From Massilia sp. H-1 (GTDB lineage: Bacteria > Pseudomonadota > Gammaproteobacteria > Burkholderiales > Burkholderiaceae_D): a stretch of 64,000 nucleotides of DNA. Made by a program: the position numbers and the translations under genes. The notes beneath the pieces are model-generated. The model had not been told where the DNA came from. It did no database searches and saw nothing but the letters and a program-made list of their open reading frames with translations. Within the stretch, counting starts at the first letter, position 1. The number at the start of each line of letters is the position of its first letter. The DNA is taken from positions 3,782,001 to 3,846,000 of the forward strand of contig CP087969.1 of assembly GCA_024703915.1 (NCBI GenBank), read 5' to 3'. Positions 1 to 10,785 of the stretch are shown here, piece after piece.

Positions 1-1272
1 TGCGGCGCGCGCCGGTACCGAGCCGGAAGCGCTGGACGACAGCGCCATTGCCGGGCGCGACGGCGCCCCGGTGCGGGCTGCTGATGCCCAATGCCGTGTT
101 CAACGTCGCCCTGCGCCTGGCCTGGCAAGCGCCTAGCCTTCCTGCTCGAGCTGCACGAACGCCACGGACCGGCCGCCCTGGTCGCGGCGCTGGCCGGGCT
201 GGACAAGGTGGTGCCGGTGTACCTGATGCCGACCCATCTCGGCTATCCGATGGGCGGCGGCGAGAGCTTCATGCACCAGACCTGCCGCATCCTGAGCGAA
301 TTCGGCGTGCGCTGCGTGTGGGTCAGCTACCTGGACCCGGTCAAGGGCTGGTTCGAGCGCGATTCCGTCACCTACACGCCTTACTATCTCGACGTGCAGG
401 CGCAGCCGCATGGCTGCAGCGAAGAGGCGATCCAGCGCGAGGTCGACTATTTCGGCCCGGACCTGATCCACGCCCAGGGCGGCACCAACGACGCGGCCAT
501 GGCCATTGCCGACACCTCGCGCATCCATGCCATGATCGGCTACCATTTCTGGAGCGGGCTGGTGACGCTGGGCGAGTCCGGCAACCGCCACATCATGGAC
601 AACCTGGCCGGGCACGCGCTCACGCCGCCGCCCTTGCCGCCGTCGCGCACGATCTGGAAGTACGTGGCGTCCGAGTTCATGCAGCAGGTCCACCTGGCCC
701 TGGGCGGCAAGGAAAAGCTCAATGTCATCCACGCCGTGTCCGACCGCGCCCAGTATCACGCGCCATGCGGCACCCGGACGCGCTTCGTCCTGCAAATCAA
801 TGTATGCCCGCTCAAGGGCGGCGAAATCTTCCTCGCCTGCGTCCAGGCGCTGGGCGACAAGGTGCCGTTCCTGGGCATCAAGAGCGAAATCGACGGCAGC
901 GGCTTCTTCGACATCCTGGACGCCGAAGTTGCGCAGCATCCCCTGTCGCAGCTCAAGTCGTACGGCAATGTGCGCGACTTTTACCGCCAGGCCAGGATGG
1001 TGATCGTGCCCACCCTGGTCGATGAAACGTTCTGCCGGGTCGCCTTCGAAGCGGCCATGAACGGCATCCCGGTGGTCAGCACCGCCAACGGCTTCCTCCC
1101 GCAAATGCTGGGCGAGAGCGGCATTTTCCGCGGCGAAGATGCGGCCGAATGGATCGCCACGATCGACCAGCTGTATCACAATCCGGAGCGCCTGGCGCAC
1201 ATCAGCGCGGCCCAGAAAGCCCACCTGGAAGCCAATTTCGGCAGCGACTTCCGCTCCTTCATCACGCTCTAG
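1..1272 (+). CDS. GT-B fold glycosyltransferase (5' end outside window)
   Basis: Likely transfers a sugar during surface polysaccharide synthesis; donor and acceptor cannot be told. The gene enters from the left edge. Before about 75 the best frame is 2. It then reads LMPNAVFNVALRLAWQA in frame 3, and after a corrupted GCCGGC at about 131-137 it runs in frame 1 to the TAG at 1270-1272. The C-terminal part has the GT4-like donor-site pattern DETFCRVAFEAAMNG (about 1021-1065) followed by IPVVST. The next gene starts 2 bases later, so the two are probably cotranscribed. Family placement is inferred from this C-terminal signature; the N-terminal domain is partly missing. Confidence 0.7.
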
Positions 1273-1274
1273 CC

Positions 1275-2565
1275 ATGCACCTGATCGACCATGCCCCCAC
1301 GCGCAGCATCGGCATCTTCACGGTCTGGGGCGACCTCGGCCTGGGCAATCTGTGCCTGGCCTACGCGCGCTGCTGCGCAGTGCCTAACTACCGCGTGCAT
1401 ATCTTCTCGTTCCAGCCTTACTCGTCGATCGGCAAGTCGCTGGTGCGCCAGAGCGCGCCGGGCGACTGGAGCGCGCCCGAGCATGCCGATTCGGTCTACT
1501 ACTCGTTCAACTGCCGTGAAGAAGTCACGCCCCACGAGCTGACCCAGTTCATCCTGGCCAACCAGATCCACACGCTGCTGGTGCCGGAAGTGTGCTGGCA
1601 CATGAACTGGAACCGCCTGTTCGCGCTGGCCGTGCCGAAGCTGGCCGTGTGCGTGATCCCGATGATCGAGATCGTGATCGAAGAGGAAATCGCGCACCAC
1701 AACCGGGTGAGCGCGACCCTGTTCTGCACCCGCCTGGCCGAGCGCGTACTCAAGCAGCACGGGGTGCACAACGGCGCCTTCCTCGGGCATGGCTTCGGAC
1801 GGCCGCTGCCGCCCGAACGCGTCACGCAAAAGCGCGAGCGCCTGGCGCGGCGCGACAAGATCCGCTTCCTGCATGTGGCCTAAGCCACAATCCGACCTCG
1901 CGCAAGAACACGCCACAAATTCTGGACGCCTTCCGCCTGGCCCTGAGCCAGCGCGACGACATCGAACTGACGGTGACGTCGATGGATCCGCTGGCCAGCT
2001 ACTACCAGGGCCAGCTCCCGCCCGGCATCACCATCCTCGACCGCAGCATCGGCCACGGCGAACTGCTCGACCTGTACGAAGACTTCGACGTCAGCATCCA
2101 GGTCTCGTCGCACGAAGGCCTGGGGCTGGGCTTTTACGAATCGACTTCGCGCGCCACCCCGGTGCTCTCGCTCGACGGCGCGCCCCACAATGAAGTGGTG
2201 CGCGAGGGCGAGACGGGATGGCTGATCCCGGCCCGCGCCATGCCGGTGCCCGACAATGCGCGCTCGGTGGTGTCGGCCTGGCGCTTCGAGACCGCCGATC
2301 TGAGCGCGCGCATCGTGTCGCTGCAGCGGGCCGAGGTCGATCGCATGATAGCCAGTACCGCCGAGGTGTTCCGCAGCAGCCTGGACGAACTGTCGCTGCT
2401 GACGCGCCTGATCGCGGTGCTGCCGACCGGCCGCACCGGCACCCGCAGCCGGCCGCCATCGCGGCCGCCGAATCGCTGCCCGTGGCGGCGGCAGCGGCGG
2501 GCGGCCCCGGCCCCGCCCGAGGCCGCGTCCCAGCCGCCTGTGCGGCTGGGCCCGGTCCTGGCGCT
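1275..2565 (+). CDS. GT-B glycosyltransferase domain, probably fused to the following FkbM methyltransferase
   Basis: Starts at ATG 1275, right behind the upstream stop. The first part (frame 3, to 1880) has a Rossmann-like N-terminus, SIGIFTVWGDLGLGNL. A stop at 1881 comes from GCCTAAGCC in place of GCCGGCC; frame 2 then continues with NPTSRKNTPQILDAFRLAL and the donor-site stretch SSHEGLGLGFYESTSRATPV (about 2107-2166). An Ala/Pro-rich linker follows, with an intact GCCGGC at 2448 and further frame changes, then an amphipathic LKRLAYLTLRRLYRLARPL helix. I see no credible stop or start between this and the methyltransferase, so the end given is a domain border. Sugar specificity is unknown. 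Confidence 0.62.
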
Positions 2566-4077
2566 CAAGCGCCTCGCCTATCTCACGCTGCGCCGTCTGT
2601 ACCGCCTGGCACGGCCGCTCACCTCGCGCCTGGCCCAGCGGATGGGCGCGCTGGTGAACGCCCCCGATCGGCGCGCTGCGCGAGGAACTCGGCGCCCGCC
2701 TGGACCAGGAACAGGCCCAGACCCGCGAAGTGCTCCTGCTGACGCGCCAGATGCTCGGTGAAATGCAGGCGCTGGCCGCCCCGGCCGCCTTGCTGGCCGA
2801 CAAACTCGGACAAGACGACGCGCGCCCAGCAGGCCGCGCTGGCGCGCCAGGGCGCGGAACTGCAGCAGCGTACGCAAGCGCTGGACAGCCTGCAGGGCGC
2901 GCTCGAGGTCCAGCGCCAGCAGATCGGCATGCTGCGGCGCGACCTGCGCCACATCAAGGAACGCATGGCCACCTATGCGGGGCCGGACGCGGTGCTGACC
3001 TATCTGCGCGACGAGAGTCCGATCTTCGTCAACACGGGCGATCTCGGATGCCCGTCGCCGATCATCAATGGCGGCGTGTGGGAGCCGGACAATCTCGACG
3101 TGCTGTTCAGCTTTGTGAAGGACGACACGGTCTTCCTCGACATCGGCGCCAATGTCGGCTACTTCGCACTGGCCATGGGCAACCGGGTCGGGCGCCAGGG
3201 CAAGGTGCATGCATTCGAGCCGCACCCGGCGCTGGTCAATCTGATCGAGCGCAGCGTGCACCTGAACAGCCTGGAGGGCGTGGTGCAGGTGCATCAGTGC
3301 GCGTGTCGGACGTCAACGGGCAGCTCGATCTGTATTACCCGGCTTAGCCATCTGGGCATGGGCTCGCACCTGCGCAACGTGGACCAGCCGGGCACCCACG
3401 TGGTGGTGCCCGCGCATGCGCTCGACAGCCTGATGCCGGAACTGGTCGTCGACCTGGTCAAGATCGATGTCGAAGGCCACGAACTGGCCGTGCTCAAGGG
3501 CATGCGCGCGATGCTGGCGCGCTCGCCCGAGGTCAAGCTGCTGTTCGAAAAGCTCGAACGCGACAACGCCGCGACGCGCCAGATCGCCGCCCTGCTGGGC
3601 GAACTCGGGCTGCACTGCTACGGGGGTCGGGCCGGCGGCCACCCTGGTGCCGCTGGCGGGAGCGGCGCTGGCCGACTGGGTCGGCGATATTCTGGCCACC
3701 CGCGACGGCGCGCTCGGTCAGACGCGCCGCAACGGTTTTGCGATTTACCCGGGTCAGCTGATGGGCGAGTCGGCCGCGCACGGCGAGGGCGTGCGTTTCA
3801 GCCGCCCTGACGGCGGCCTGGCCTTCTTCGGTCCGGACTGGTATTTGCTTAGGCCGGGCAATGGCGTCTGCGCCTGGCCGGCGCAGTCATGCCGCAGCAG
3901 CGTGCGCCTGGTGCTGGCCGATTCCGACCTGGTGCTGGCCGAACTGCAGTGCGACGCCTACCATCTGGAAGGGGAATTTTTCCTCGACAGCGGCGCGGCG
4001 CATTTCGAAGTGCGGGCCTTTGCCCAGGCTTAAGCACCGTGATCGACCTGGTGCGCCTGGAACTGCAGCGCGTCTGA
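2566..4077 (+). CDS. FkbM-family SAM-dependent methyltransferase with N-terminal coiled coil
   Basis: Probably O-methylates a glycan. After a Gln/Glu/Leu-rich coiled coil (about 2670-2970) comes the FkbM core. It has the SAM-binding motif VFLDIGANVGYFALAMGN (about 3130-3183), then AFEPHPALVNLIERS and VDLVKIDVEGHELAVLKGM (about 3450-3506). A corrupted GCCGGC at about 3345 and one extra G near 3625 break the frame. The TAA at 4031-4033 is also such an artefact: repairing it extends the protein with GTVIDLVRLELQRV to the TGA at 4075-4077. It converges on galU. It may be one polypeptide with the preceding glycosyltransferase. Confidence 0.75.
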
Positions 4078-4078
4078 A

Positions 4079-4102
4079 CCGGCTGGCTAAGCGCTCAGCC
4101 GG
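4079..4102. terminator. Candidate bidirectional terminator between convergent genes
   Basis: A 7-bp inverted repeat, CCGGCTG (4079-4085) and CAGCCGG (4096-4102), encloses a 10-base loop between the methyltransferase stop and the galU stop codon, which lies inside the hairpin. There is no T-run, so the assignment rests only on the hairpin and the convergent layout. Confidence 0.35.
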
Positions 4103-4993
4103 CCAGCGCGGCGCCGATCCGCTCGCTGGCGAGGAAGGCGCGGAAGCCTTCGGCGGTGTCGGGATGCTTGAGCCCGATCACGGTCATCGCTTGCAGGTAG
4201 CCGAGCTTGGAACCGCAATCATAGCGCTGGCCTGCATAGCGGTAGGCCAGCACGGGTTCGGACGCCATCAGGGCGGCGATGCCGTCGGTGAGCTGGATTT
4301 CGCCGCCGCTGCTTAAGCGCCGATCCGGCCGAGGCAATCGAAAATCTTCCCCGACAAGACATAACGGCCCACCACCGCCAGGGTCGACGGCGCGGCCTCC
4401 GGGCGCGGCTTTTCGACGATGCCCGACACCCGCTCCAGGCCGGGACGGTAGGGCGAGGCGCTGACGATGCCGTACTGGCCGGTTTGGGCGCGCGACATCC
4501 TGGACCGCGAGGATGCTGCATTGTTCGGCGCCGTACAGCGCTGTCATCTGGGCCAGCACCGGCTGCTGGCCTGGCGCGGTGTCCATGAAGTCGTCGGCCA
4601 GCAGCACCGCGAACGGCGCGTCGCCGACCACCGGGCGCGCACAGCACGGCGTGGCCGAGACCGAGCGGCAGCTGCGCTGGCGGATGTAGATGCAGTTGAT
4701 ATGCTTCGGAATCACGTTCTGCACGAGGCTGAGCAGTGCGTCCTTGCTTAGCCGCTTCCAGTTCACTTTCCAGTTCATAGGCCTTGTCGAAGTGGTCTTC
4801 GATGGCGCGCTTGTTGCGGCCGGTGACGAAGATCATCTCGGTGATGCTTAGGCGGCGACCGCTTCCTCGACCGCGTACTGGATCAGCGGCTTGTCGACCA
4901 CGGGCAGCATTTCCTTCGGCTGCGCCTTGGTGGCGGGCAGGAAGCGGCTGCCCAGTCCACGACCGGGAAGACCGCCTTGGTGATGGGTGGCAT
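4095..4993 (-). CDS. galU: UTP--glucose-1-phosphate uridylyltransferase
   Basis: Makes UDP-glucose from UTP and glucose-1-phosphate, the entry sugar nucleotide for exopolysaccharide and LPS. Across the frame breaks the protein reads [12 protein letters not shown], then [58 protein letters not shown] and [14 protein letters not shown], ending ERIGAALAG. These are GalU signatures in the right order, and about 299 residues is the usual length. Corrupted GCCGGC sites at about 4315, 4746 and 4849 plus small indels cause the breaks. ATG at 4993 lies 4 bases after the stop of the membrane transferase, so it is the last gene of the minus-strand block. Confidence 0.95.
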
Positions 4994-4997
4994 CGGC

Positions 4998-6810
4998 TTA
5001 TCGGTATAGTGTGACATTGCGCAGGACGAGCTGGCGGCAGGGATTGAAATCGAACACATTGATGCGCAGCCTGGTGATGCGGGCGGTCGCCGTCCAGGTG
5101 GCCAGGTCGCGCACCGGCACCAGGATGAAGCCGTGCTTGCCGTGCACGAACACGGCCTGGCTGTCGCGCGCATCGGGCTGGGCGTCGCCCCACCACAGCA
5201 CGCGCAGGGTCGGTTCTGACCTTGCTGTCGAGGCAGGCGAAATCGAGGCCCAGGTAGCGAATCTCGCCCGGCGCCACACCGGCCCCGTCCAGCGCAAAAT
5301 CGATTTGCGGACGGGTGCCGGTGACCATGAAATGATCGTCCCTGGCCACGACATGCGCGAGCGAGGCCGGGTGCGAGCGCCGTCGGCGGGCCTGCCAGCG
5401 AGGCAAGATGGACCCGGTCGGGGTCGATCGCAAACGGACTCGGCAGATAGACGGCGCTCACCAGCACCAGGCCGGTCGCCAGCACCGCGCCGGTGCGGCG
5501 GGCGCTGGCCGGGCGCCAGGACGGCCAGTCGACCAGCAGCAGCACGCAGGCCAGCGTGGTGGCCAGCACGCTCCAGTAAACGTAGCGGAAATCGGCCATC
5601 GGCGTGACCGGCATGTAGGCCAGCGTGTACAGCAAGGCGGACACCAGCAGCGCCTGGACAGTGCGCCGGGTCGGCGTTGAGCGCAGCAGCAAGGTGCTTA
5701 GCCAGCAGCAGCAAGCCGGCGCACAGCCACCAGTAGGGCTTGAACAGGAAGGGCAGCGCCGCCGCGCTGGCGGCGACGCCCCCTGCTCGACCAGCGACTG
5801 CGCTTAAGCCCCGTGTGCCGGGTGACGCCGAACTTGTTGGCGACCACACCCGGCTGCCAGATGTAGAACGGCGCCGCATCGGGAGAGCGCAGCAGGAAAG
5901 CGAAGCTAAGCGATCCGGAATTTCAGGTAGCGCAGCGGATTGCGCCCGATCGCGGACAGCCAGACCGGTTTCAGGTCGGCGTCCATCAGGGCGCCGGGTT
6001 CGACCATGGTTTGCATGCACACGTCGCGCGCCAGCAAGCGGGTCTCGCTGATGGTGCGCAGGGCGCACGTCTGGATCTGTTCCAGCGAGACGCCGGGCAG
6101 CAGGCTGCGCTTTTCCTTGAGCGACAAGTAGGACAGGTCGTCGACCATGATGAAGTTCAATGGTTTGGTGCGCTCGGCGCCGAGGACCCGATAATTGATC
6201 ACGCTGCTCAGCGTGAGCGTCACGATCAGCGCGCCCAGCGCGGCGGCCGTCACGCGCATGGGCGACAGGGCCGGACGCCAGCGCGCGATCACCAGCATCA
6301 GCACCGGCAGCGCCACCACGATCGCGTTGTGGCGCAAGTTCACGGCATAGAAGAACAGCAGGCATGCCGCGCCCAGCCGGGCCCCGCTCACCGGTCCGGC
6401 CGCGATCGCGGCCAGCAGCAGCAGCGCGTACGCCATCCCGATATCTTTCCACAGCACGCTTCTAAGCAAAGTTGAGCACCCACGGCAGCAAGCCGATCAG
6501 GGGCAGCAGCCAGGCCAGCGGACGCTGGCGATAGTGCCAGCACCACAGCCCCAGGCCCAGCCACAGCAAGCTCAGCTGAAACAGGAGCATGGGGCCGGGC
6601 CCCGGGGAGAACCGGTCCAGCAGCGACCACAAGGCCGACATCAGCGGCGGATGCCAGTCGGTAAAGCGCAAGGTGCGCGCCTGTTCGAACTGCATGAACG
6701 AATCGGGCGACATGAAGCCGGGATAGAACGCCGTGTGGCTCAGGGCGAAGCTTAGCCAGCACGATCAGGGCGCCCAGCACCAGGCCGGGATAGCGTGTCA
6801 GGCCGCGCAT
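4998..6810 (-). CDS. Polytopic GT-C-like membrane glycosyltransferase
   Basis: About 600 residues with roughly ten membrane segments. The first periplasmic loop has an acidic pair and HPP motif (SPDSFMQFEQARTLRFTDWH, then PPLMSALW), resembling ArnT, PMT and O-antigen-modifying GT-C enzymes that use undecaprenyl-phosphate sugars. After the helices a soluble C-terminal part of about 140 residues ends in DFNPCRQLVLRNVTLYR, with TAA at 4998-5000. Corrupted GCCGGC sites at about 5696, 5806, 5906, 6464 and 6752 split it. It lies 2 bases after a GT2 enzyme and one gene after an SMR-like protein, an arrangement typical of donor synthesis, flipping and transfer. Exact family and substrate are unknown. 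Confidence 0.65.
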
Positions 6811-6812
6811 GC

Positions 6813-7643
6813 TCAGGACTGGCTTGAAGCGTTGTAGCGGCTAAGCGCAGGCTTTGAACAGCGTCAGCAGGACGTTCAGGTTGCCGCGGAAAGCGCTGAT
6901 CTTGGTCGGCACTTCGCCCTCGGGGTAGATGCGGGTGGCTAAGCAGCTCGATGCAGCGAAAGCCCAGCTGCGGCACGCGCAGCGAGAGATAGGCCAGCAG
7001 CTCGTAGCTGGCGAACACCTCGCGGAACGGCGCCACCCGCGGGTCGCTCAGCATCTTGCGGCTGTAGGCGCGGAAGCCCTGGGTGGTATCGGTCCAGCGA
7101 AAGCCCGAGAACAAACTGAGCAGCGGCGCATGGATCAGGCGGATGGCCAGGTCGCGCGAGACCGGCGTGTTCTTGGCCTGGCCATGCCAAAGCAATGAAG
7201 CGCGAGGCCTGGACGAAGTCGTAGCCCTCGCCCAGCGCATCGATGAAGCGGCCGATCGCTTGCGGGTCATCCTTGTCGTTGCCGTCGATGGTGACCAGGC
7301 CCTGGTAGCCCTGGTCGAGCGCGAACGCGTACGCGCAGCGCGCAGCTGGGCGCTCAGCTTGCCGGGCGCGGTCTTGAGCAGCAAGGTGCGCACGCCATGG
7401 CGCTGCAGCCAGGCCGGTTCCAGCGAACCGTCGGTGCTGCCGCCGTCCACGACGATGATGTCGGCGCGCGCCGATGTCAAGCGCTGCCATGCGCGTGAGC
7501 AGGCTGCGAATGCGCTCGCCCTCGTTGATGACCGGGATGATCACGCACACGGACTGGCGCGCACCCTGGTCGAACAGGATATCGTAGGCGGGAACGTGCC
7601 AGCTGGCGCGGCCGGGAATTGCTGCAACTTCGGTCATGGTCAT
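6813..7643 (-). CDS. GT2 family glycosyltransferase (polyprenol-phosphate sugar synthase-like)
   Basis: About 277 residues. The GT-A start VCVIIPVINEGERIRSLLTR is followed by ADIIVVDGGSTDGS, GLVTIDGNDKDDPQAI (the DxD region) and YDFVQASRF. The C-terminal half reads TDTTQGFRAYSRKML and PQLGFRCIELL. This is the DPM1/GT2 pattern, without clear C-terminal membrane helices. Start ATG 7643. A TAG near 6843 is a corrupted GCCGGC; repaired, the protein ends at the TGA at 6813-6815. It probably charges undecaprenyl phosphate with a sugar for the GT-C enzyme just downstream; that role is inferred from context. Confidence 0.82.
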
Positions 7644-7658
7644 GATTCTCTTGAGGGT

Positions 7659-8021
7659 TCAGGCGACGCGGGCGGTGATCAGGGCCACGCTTTAAGCAAT
7701 GACCAGCGCGATGCTTGGCGCCGGTGGACCAGTGAAATGGTTCATGAAACACCAGCACCGACATCAGGGCGACGGTGGCCACCCGCGCCGGCCCGTCAGT
7801 ACCGGGTGCGCCACGTTCAGGGGCAGGCGCGCCAGTGCCGCCGCGTACAGCAGGAAGGCGGCGCCGTACAGGCCCAGCCCCAGCCAGAACGGCCAGTTGC
7901 TCAGGGCCGCCATGGGTTCGGCCAGGGACGGAAAGCGGCGCGGCGGCATCATCGCCATTTTCACCAGCACGCTGGCCGAGGCATTGGTGGCGATGCCGAG
8001 CGCGAGTATGAGCCACTTCAT
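7659..8021 (-). CDS. Small four-helix SMR/EamA-like membrane protein, candidate lipid-linked sugar flippase
   Basis: About 120 residues and four predicted helices, starting MKWLILALGIATNASASVLV. The middle holds WPFWLGLGLYGAAFLLYAAA and RLPLNVAHPVLT, and the end reads HEPFHWSTGA, IALVIA, VALITARVA. The Pro-Leu-x-x-Ala loop and size match the SMR fold used by ArnE/ArnF. A frame slip near 7785 and a corrupted GCCGGC at about 7692 break it. ATG 8021 overlaps the isomerase stop by 4 bases (ATGA). Its place between the isomerase and a GT2/GT-C pair suggests translocation of an undecaprenyl-linked sugar rather than drug efflux; this is inference. Confidence 0.68.
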
Positions 8022-8836
8022 GCCTGGCTCCCGCGGTAATGCCGGAGCGCCACGTCGAGCGCGCGCGACCGACTGCAACTGCGGCTCGTTGCGGGTGGCC
8101 ACCATCTCGATGGTGACGATGTGGCCGGGCAGGAAGCGGGCAATCGCCGCGGCGGCGCGCCCGTGGTCGGTGGCGCCGTCGCCCAGCGGGACCAGGTCCG
8201 GCTCGCTGGCGTGGATGTGGCCGATGAGCGGCGCGCAGTGCTGCAGTTCGGTGGCGGCGTCTTCGCCGTTGATGGTCAGGGCGCCGGTGTCGAGCTGCAT
8301 GCGGATCGCCGGGTGGCCGAGCTGGCCGACCACGCTGGCGGTGTCGGCCGTGGTGGTCATGAAATTGGCGCCGTAGCAGGTCGGGTTCGGGTTCCAGGCA
8401 GACGGTCACGCCGCAGCGATGGCAATCTCGCCCAGGCGCGAAGAAGGGCAGCGCCGCTTGCAGGGCTTGCTCGTCGCTCAGACCGCCGCGGTCGCGGTTC
8501 TTCGGCGATCCGAACACGATGCGGGTGGCGCCCAGGCCGGCGCCGATGCGGCAGACGGCGGCCAGGTGGGCCAGCATGGCGTCCTGTACCGGGGCCGGTC
8601 CGAACAGGTTCAGGCCGGTCGTGCCGAACAGCAGCGCCTGCATGCCGACGATCTCGATCCCGCGCGCCTGCCACCAGCTGCGCACGCGCGATGTCGGCGT
8701 CAGTGGCGGCGGCCGGGTCGGGGAAGTATTTTCCGGGCGCGATGTCGATCGCATCGATCGATCGCGCGCGCAGCAACGCGGCGACCGCCTCGTCGTCGGC
8801 TAGCTCCCAGGCGATGTTGGAGATCGACAGTCTCAT
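8018..8836 (-). CDS. Sugar phosphate isomerase/epimerase (TIM barrel, AP endonuclease 2 superfamily)
   Basis: About 270 residues starting MRLSISNIAWEL at 8836. The barrel pieces AIDIAPGKYFPDP, GIEIVGMQALLFGTTGLNLF, RIVFGSPKNRDR, VTVCLEPEP, RMQLDTGALTINGED and LIGHIHASEPDLVPLGDG carry the Glu and His residues that hold the metal in this superfamily. The end HYRGSQA and its TGA overlap the next ATG. At least four small frame slips are present. It probably converts a sugar or sugar phosphate into the precursor used by the following glycosyltransferases; the exact reaction cannot be read from the sequence. Confidence 0.75.
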
Positions 8837-9629
8837 GCCGCGCCTCCCATGCGGCGGCGTCGCCGGATCGGTCTGGACATAGGCGCGTACCGCCAGCATG
8901 GTTTCACGCGCGCCATACTGGTAGTGGCCGCTGCCGCCGAACAGCGCCGCGTGGCGGCTGCGCATGTCGTACTTGCCGGGCGTGCTTAAGCCAGGGTCTG
9001 GGTGAACGGCTTGCCAAAGCCTTCCTGCGAAATGGCGGCCACGGTGACCGGCGCGGCAGTCAGGTGCACCAGGCGCAGCCCGGCCGCGAGCGCGGTCTGG
9101 ATGTCGTGCCACAGGTTGACCATCGGATAGAACTGGAAGCTGCCGCGGCTTTCGATCGCATGCAGATTGTTTTGATGATGGAAATCGTAAATGATGTTCT
9201 TGCGCAAGCCCGGTCCCACCAGGCCCGGCAAGCGCACGATCAGGCTGTCCGGGAAATGGGCTTCGACGAACTGCTCGAGTTTGCGGCGGTGCAGGCCGTA
9301 GGGCTGCAGCTGTGCTTCGTCGACCGGGGAGGCTTCGTCCACGCCCAGCGGCTGGGCAAACACGTCGACCGTGCTGATCAGCACGAAACGGCGGCAAGTG
9401 ATGGTGCGCAAGTGGCCGATCAGGCCGTCGATGCTGGCCAGGTCGGCTTGCGGCTCGCGGTTGGCCAGCCACTTTTGTCCCAGGCAGCGCTGTGCTGCAC
9501 ACGACGGTGTCGAATGCGCGCCCGTCGATGTCGGCGATATTGCTGGAACGGTAGCAATGGTCAGAACCGACTTTGCCGCAGCAAGGTCGTGCCCACAAAC
9601 CCCGTATAACCGATCAGTGCATTGCTCAT
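8833..9629 (-). CDS. NAD-dependent epimerase/dehydratase family protein
   Basis: About 265 residues. Start ATG 9629 follows a good ribosome site (AGGAGA). The start SNALIGYTGFVGTTLL is a Rossmann NAD motif of the G-x-x-G-x-x-G type. Then come RRFVLISTVDVFA and YGLHRRKLEQFVEAHFPDSL (the SDR Tyr-x3-Lys position is changed to Y-G-L-H-R-R-K), and LIVRLPGLVGPGL. The 3' end near 8835 is uncertain because a corrupted GCCGGC at about 8987 and another slip move the frame; a TGA at 8833-8835 would overlap the isomerase ATG. The ATG overlaps the oxidoreductase stop by 4 bases. Confidence 0.72.
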
Positions 9630-10785
9630 GTGTTCTCCTGCCTTGATTGGATGCATGTCAGTTCCTCGGCGTCGAGTTTTTCCAACACGTCATAGATATT
9701 GTCGATTTTGCCGCCAAGGACGGAGTAACAGCCTGGCAGCGATGCATGCCGCTCGAACAGAATCGGACGGCCATCGTCCGACTCGTTCTTGACCAGCACG
9801 GTCTTGACTTCAAACAGCGAGTCGGCGTGACGCGCCGCGGCCAGGGCCTAAGCAGGTAGCGGCTGGCGTCGCGCACCATGCGCTCGACCCGGGTGTCGCG
9901 CACGTAGGCGGCGAGCGATGGTAGGGATCGTCGCCGCACTGGTCTTGCCAGTGCATGTGCGGCGTATAGCGCACATGCGACAGGGTGTGCAGGCCGCGCG
10001 CCGGAAACGGCATCATCGAGAAGAACGGGCCGTCCATCAGGGTCACCCCCAGATTCAGCAATTCCGGCGGCAGCTGCATCAGCGCCATTTCCGTGATCTC
10101 GTGCTTGAGGCCGGTGCGCACGCCCGGAAAATCGCCGGTCAGCTGGTTCAGGCCGCTGTAAGTGCAGTTGAATACATAGGGCGCCTGCACCGTGCCGCTT
10201 GCTTGCCCATGCCGGCGTCGTCCAGCGTCACATGCAAGCCCTGCCCGGCGCGCAGCACGGCGCGCGCAAGCGCACGCCGGTGCGCACGTCGATGCCGCAT
10301 TCGTCCAGTTCCTGCACCGCCCAGCTGGCCAGGCGGGTCGCATCGAAGGCGAATTCCTGCACCTGGTAGACGGCATCGATCAGGCGCGGTTCGAACAGCG
10401 CGCACTGCTGCGCCGTGCCGGGTTCGAACTGGGCCCCGATCTCGCGGCAAAAGCGCTCGAACTGGCGCGACGTCACTTTCGAATTGCGGCGCGCGATCGC
10501 ATACAGCTTGGTAAAGTCAGGGCTGACGGCCTGCGGCCAGTCGCGCACGAATTTGGGCAGATTGATGCGGCTGCGGTAAGCCGTGGTGAAGCTGCGCGGA
10601 TAGTGGTAGCCGTTGTGGACGCGCGCCTGATTATGGTAGGAAGCGCGGCGCAGCAGGGCCGTTTCGCGTTCCGAGCAGCAGCACGCGCCCGAGGCGGCGC
10701 TGGCGCACCAGGTAGGCGGCGATCGCGGCCCCATAAAATCCGCCGCCGATGACGATGGCGTCGTAGCGCGGTGCGTGCCTTGCAT
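9626..10785 (-). CDS. FAD-dependent oxidoreductase (DAO-like) in polysaccharide cluster
   Basis: About 385 residues. Near the N-terminus the nucleotide-binding motif YDAIVIGGGFYGAAIAAYLV is readable after one frame slip. Next come RRASYHNQARVHNGYHYPRS, then TKLYAIARRNSKVTSRQFER, RLASWAVQELDECGIDVRTG and, near the middle, YVFNCTYSGLN. The last part ends LGGKIDNIYDVLEKLDAEEL, and the true stop probably overlaps the epimerase ATG (TGA at 9626-9628). A corrupted GCCGGC at 9848 and slips near 10200, 10265 and 10690 are seen. It may oxidise or rearrange a sugar moiety; the FAD fold is supported, the substrate is not. Confidence 0.75.

Noticed and set aside
133..1224. Long minus-strand open frames over plus-strand genes, such as 133-1224
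   Set aside because: They are high-GC shadow frames rich in Arg, His and Ala without family motifs, antisense to recognisable genes.
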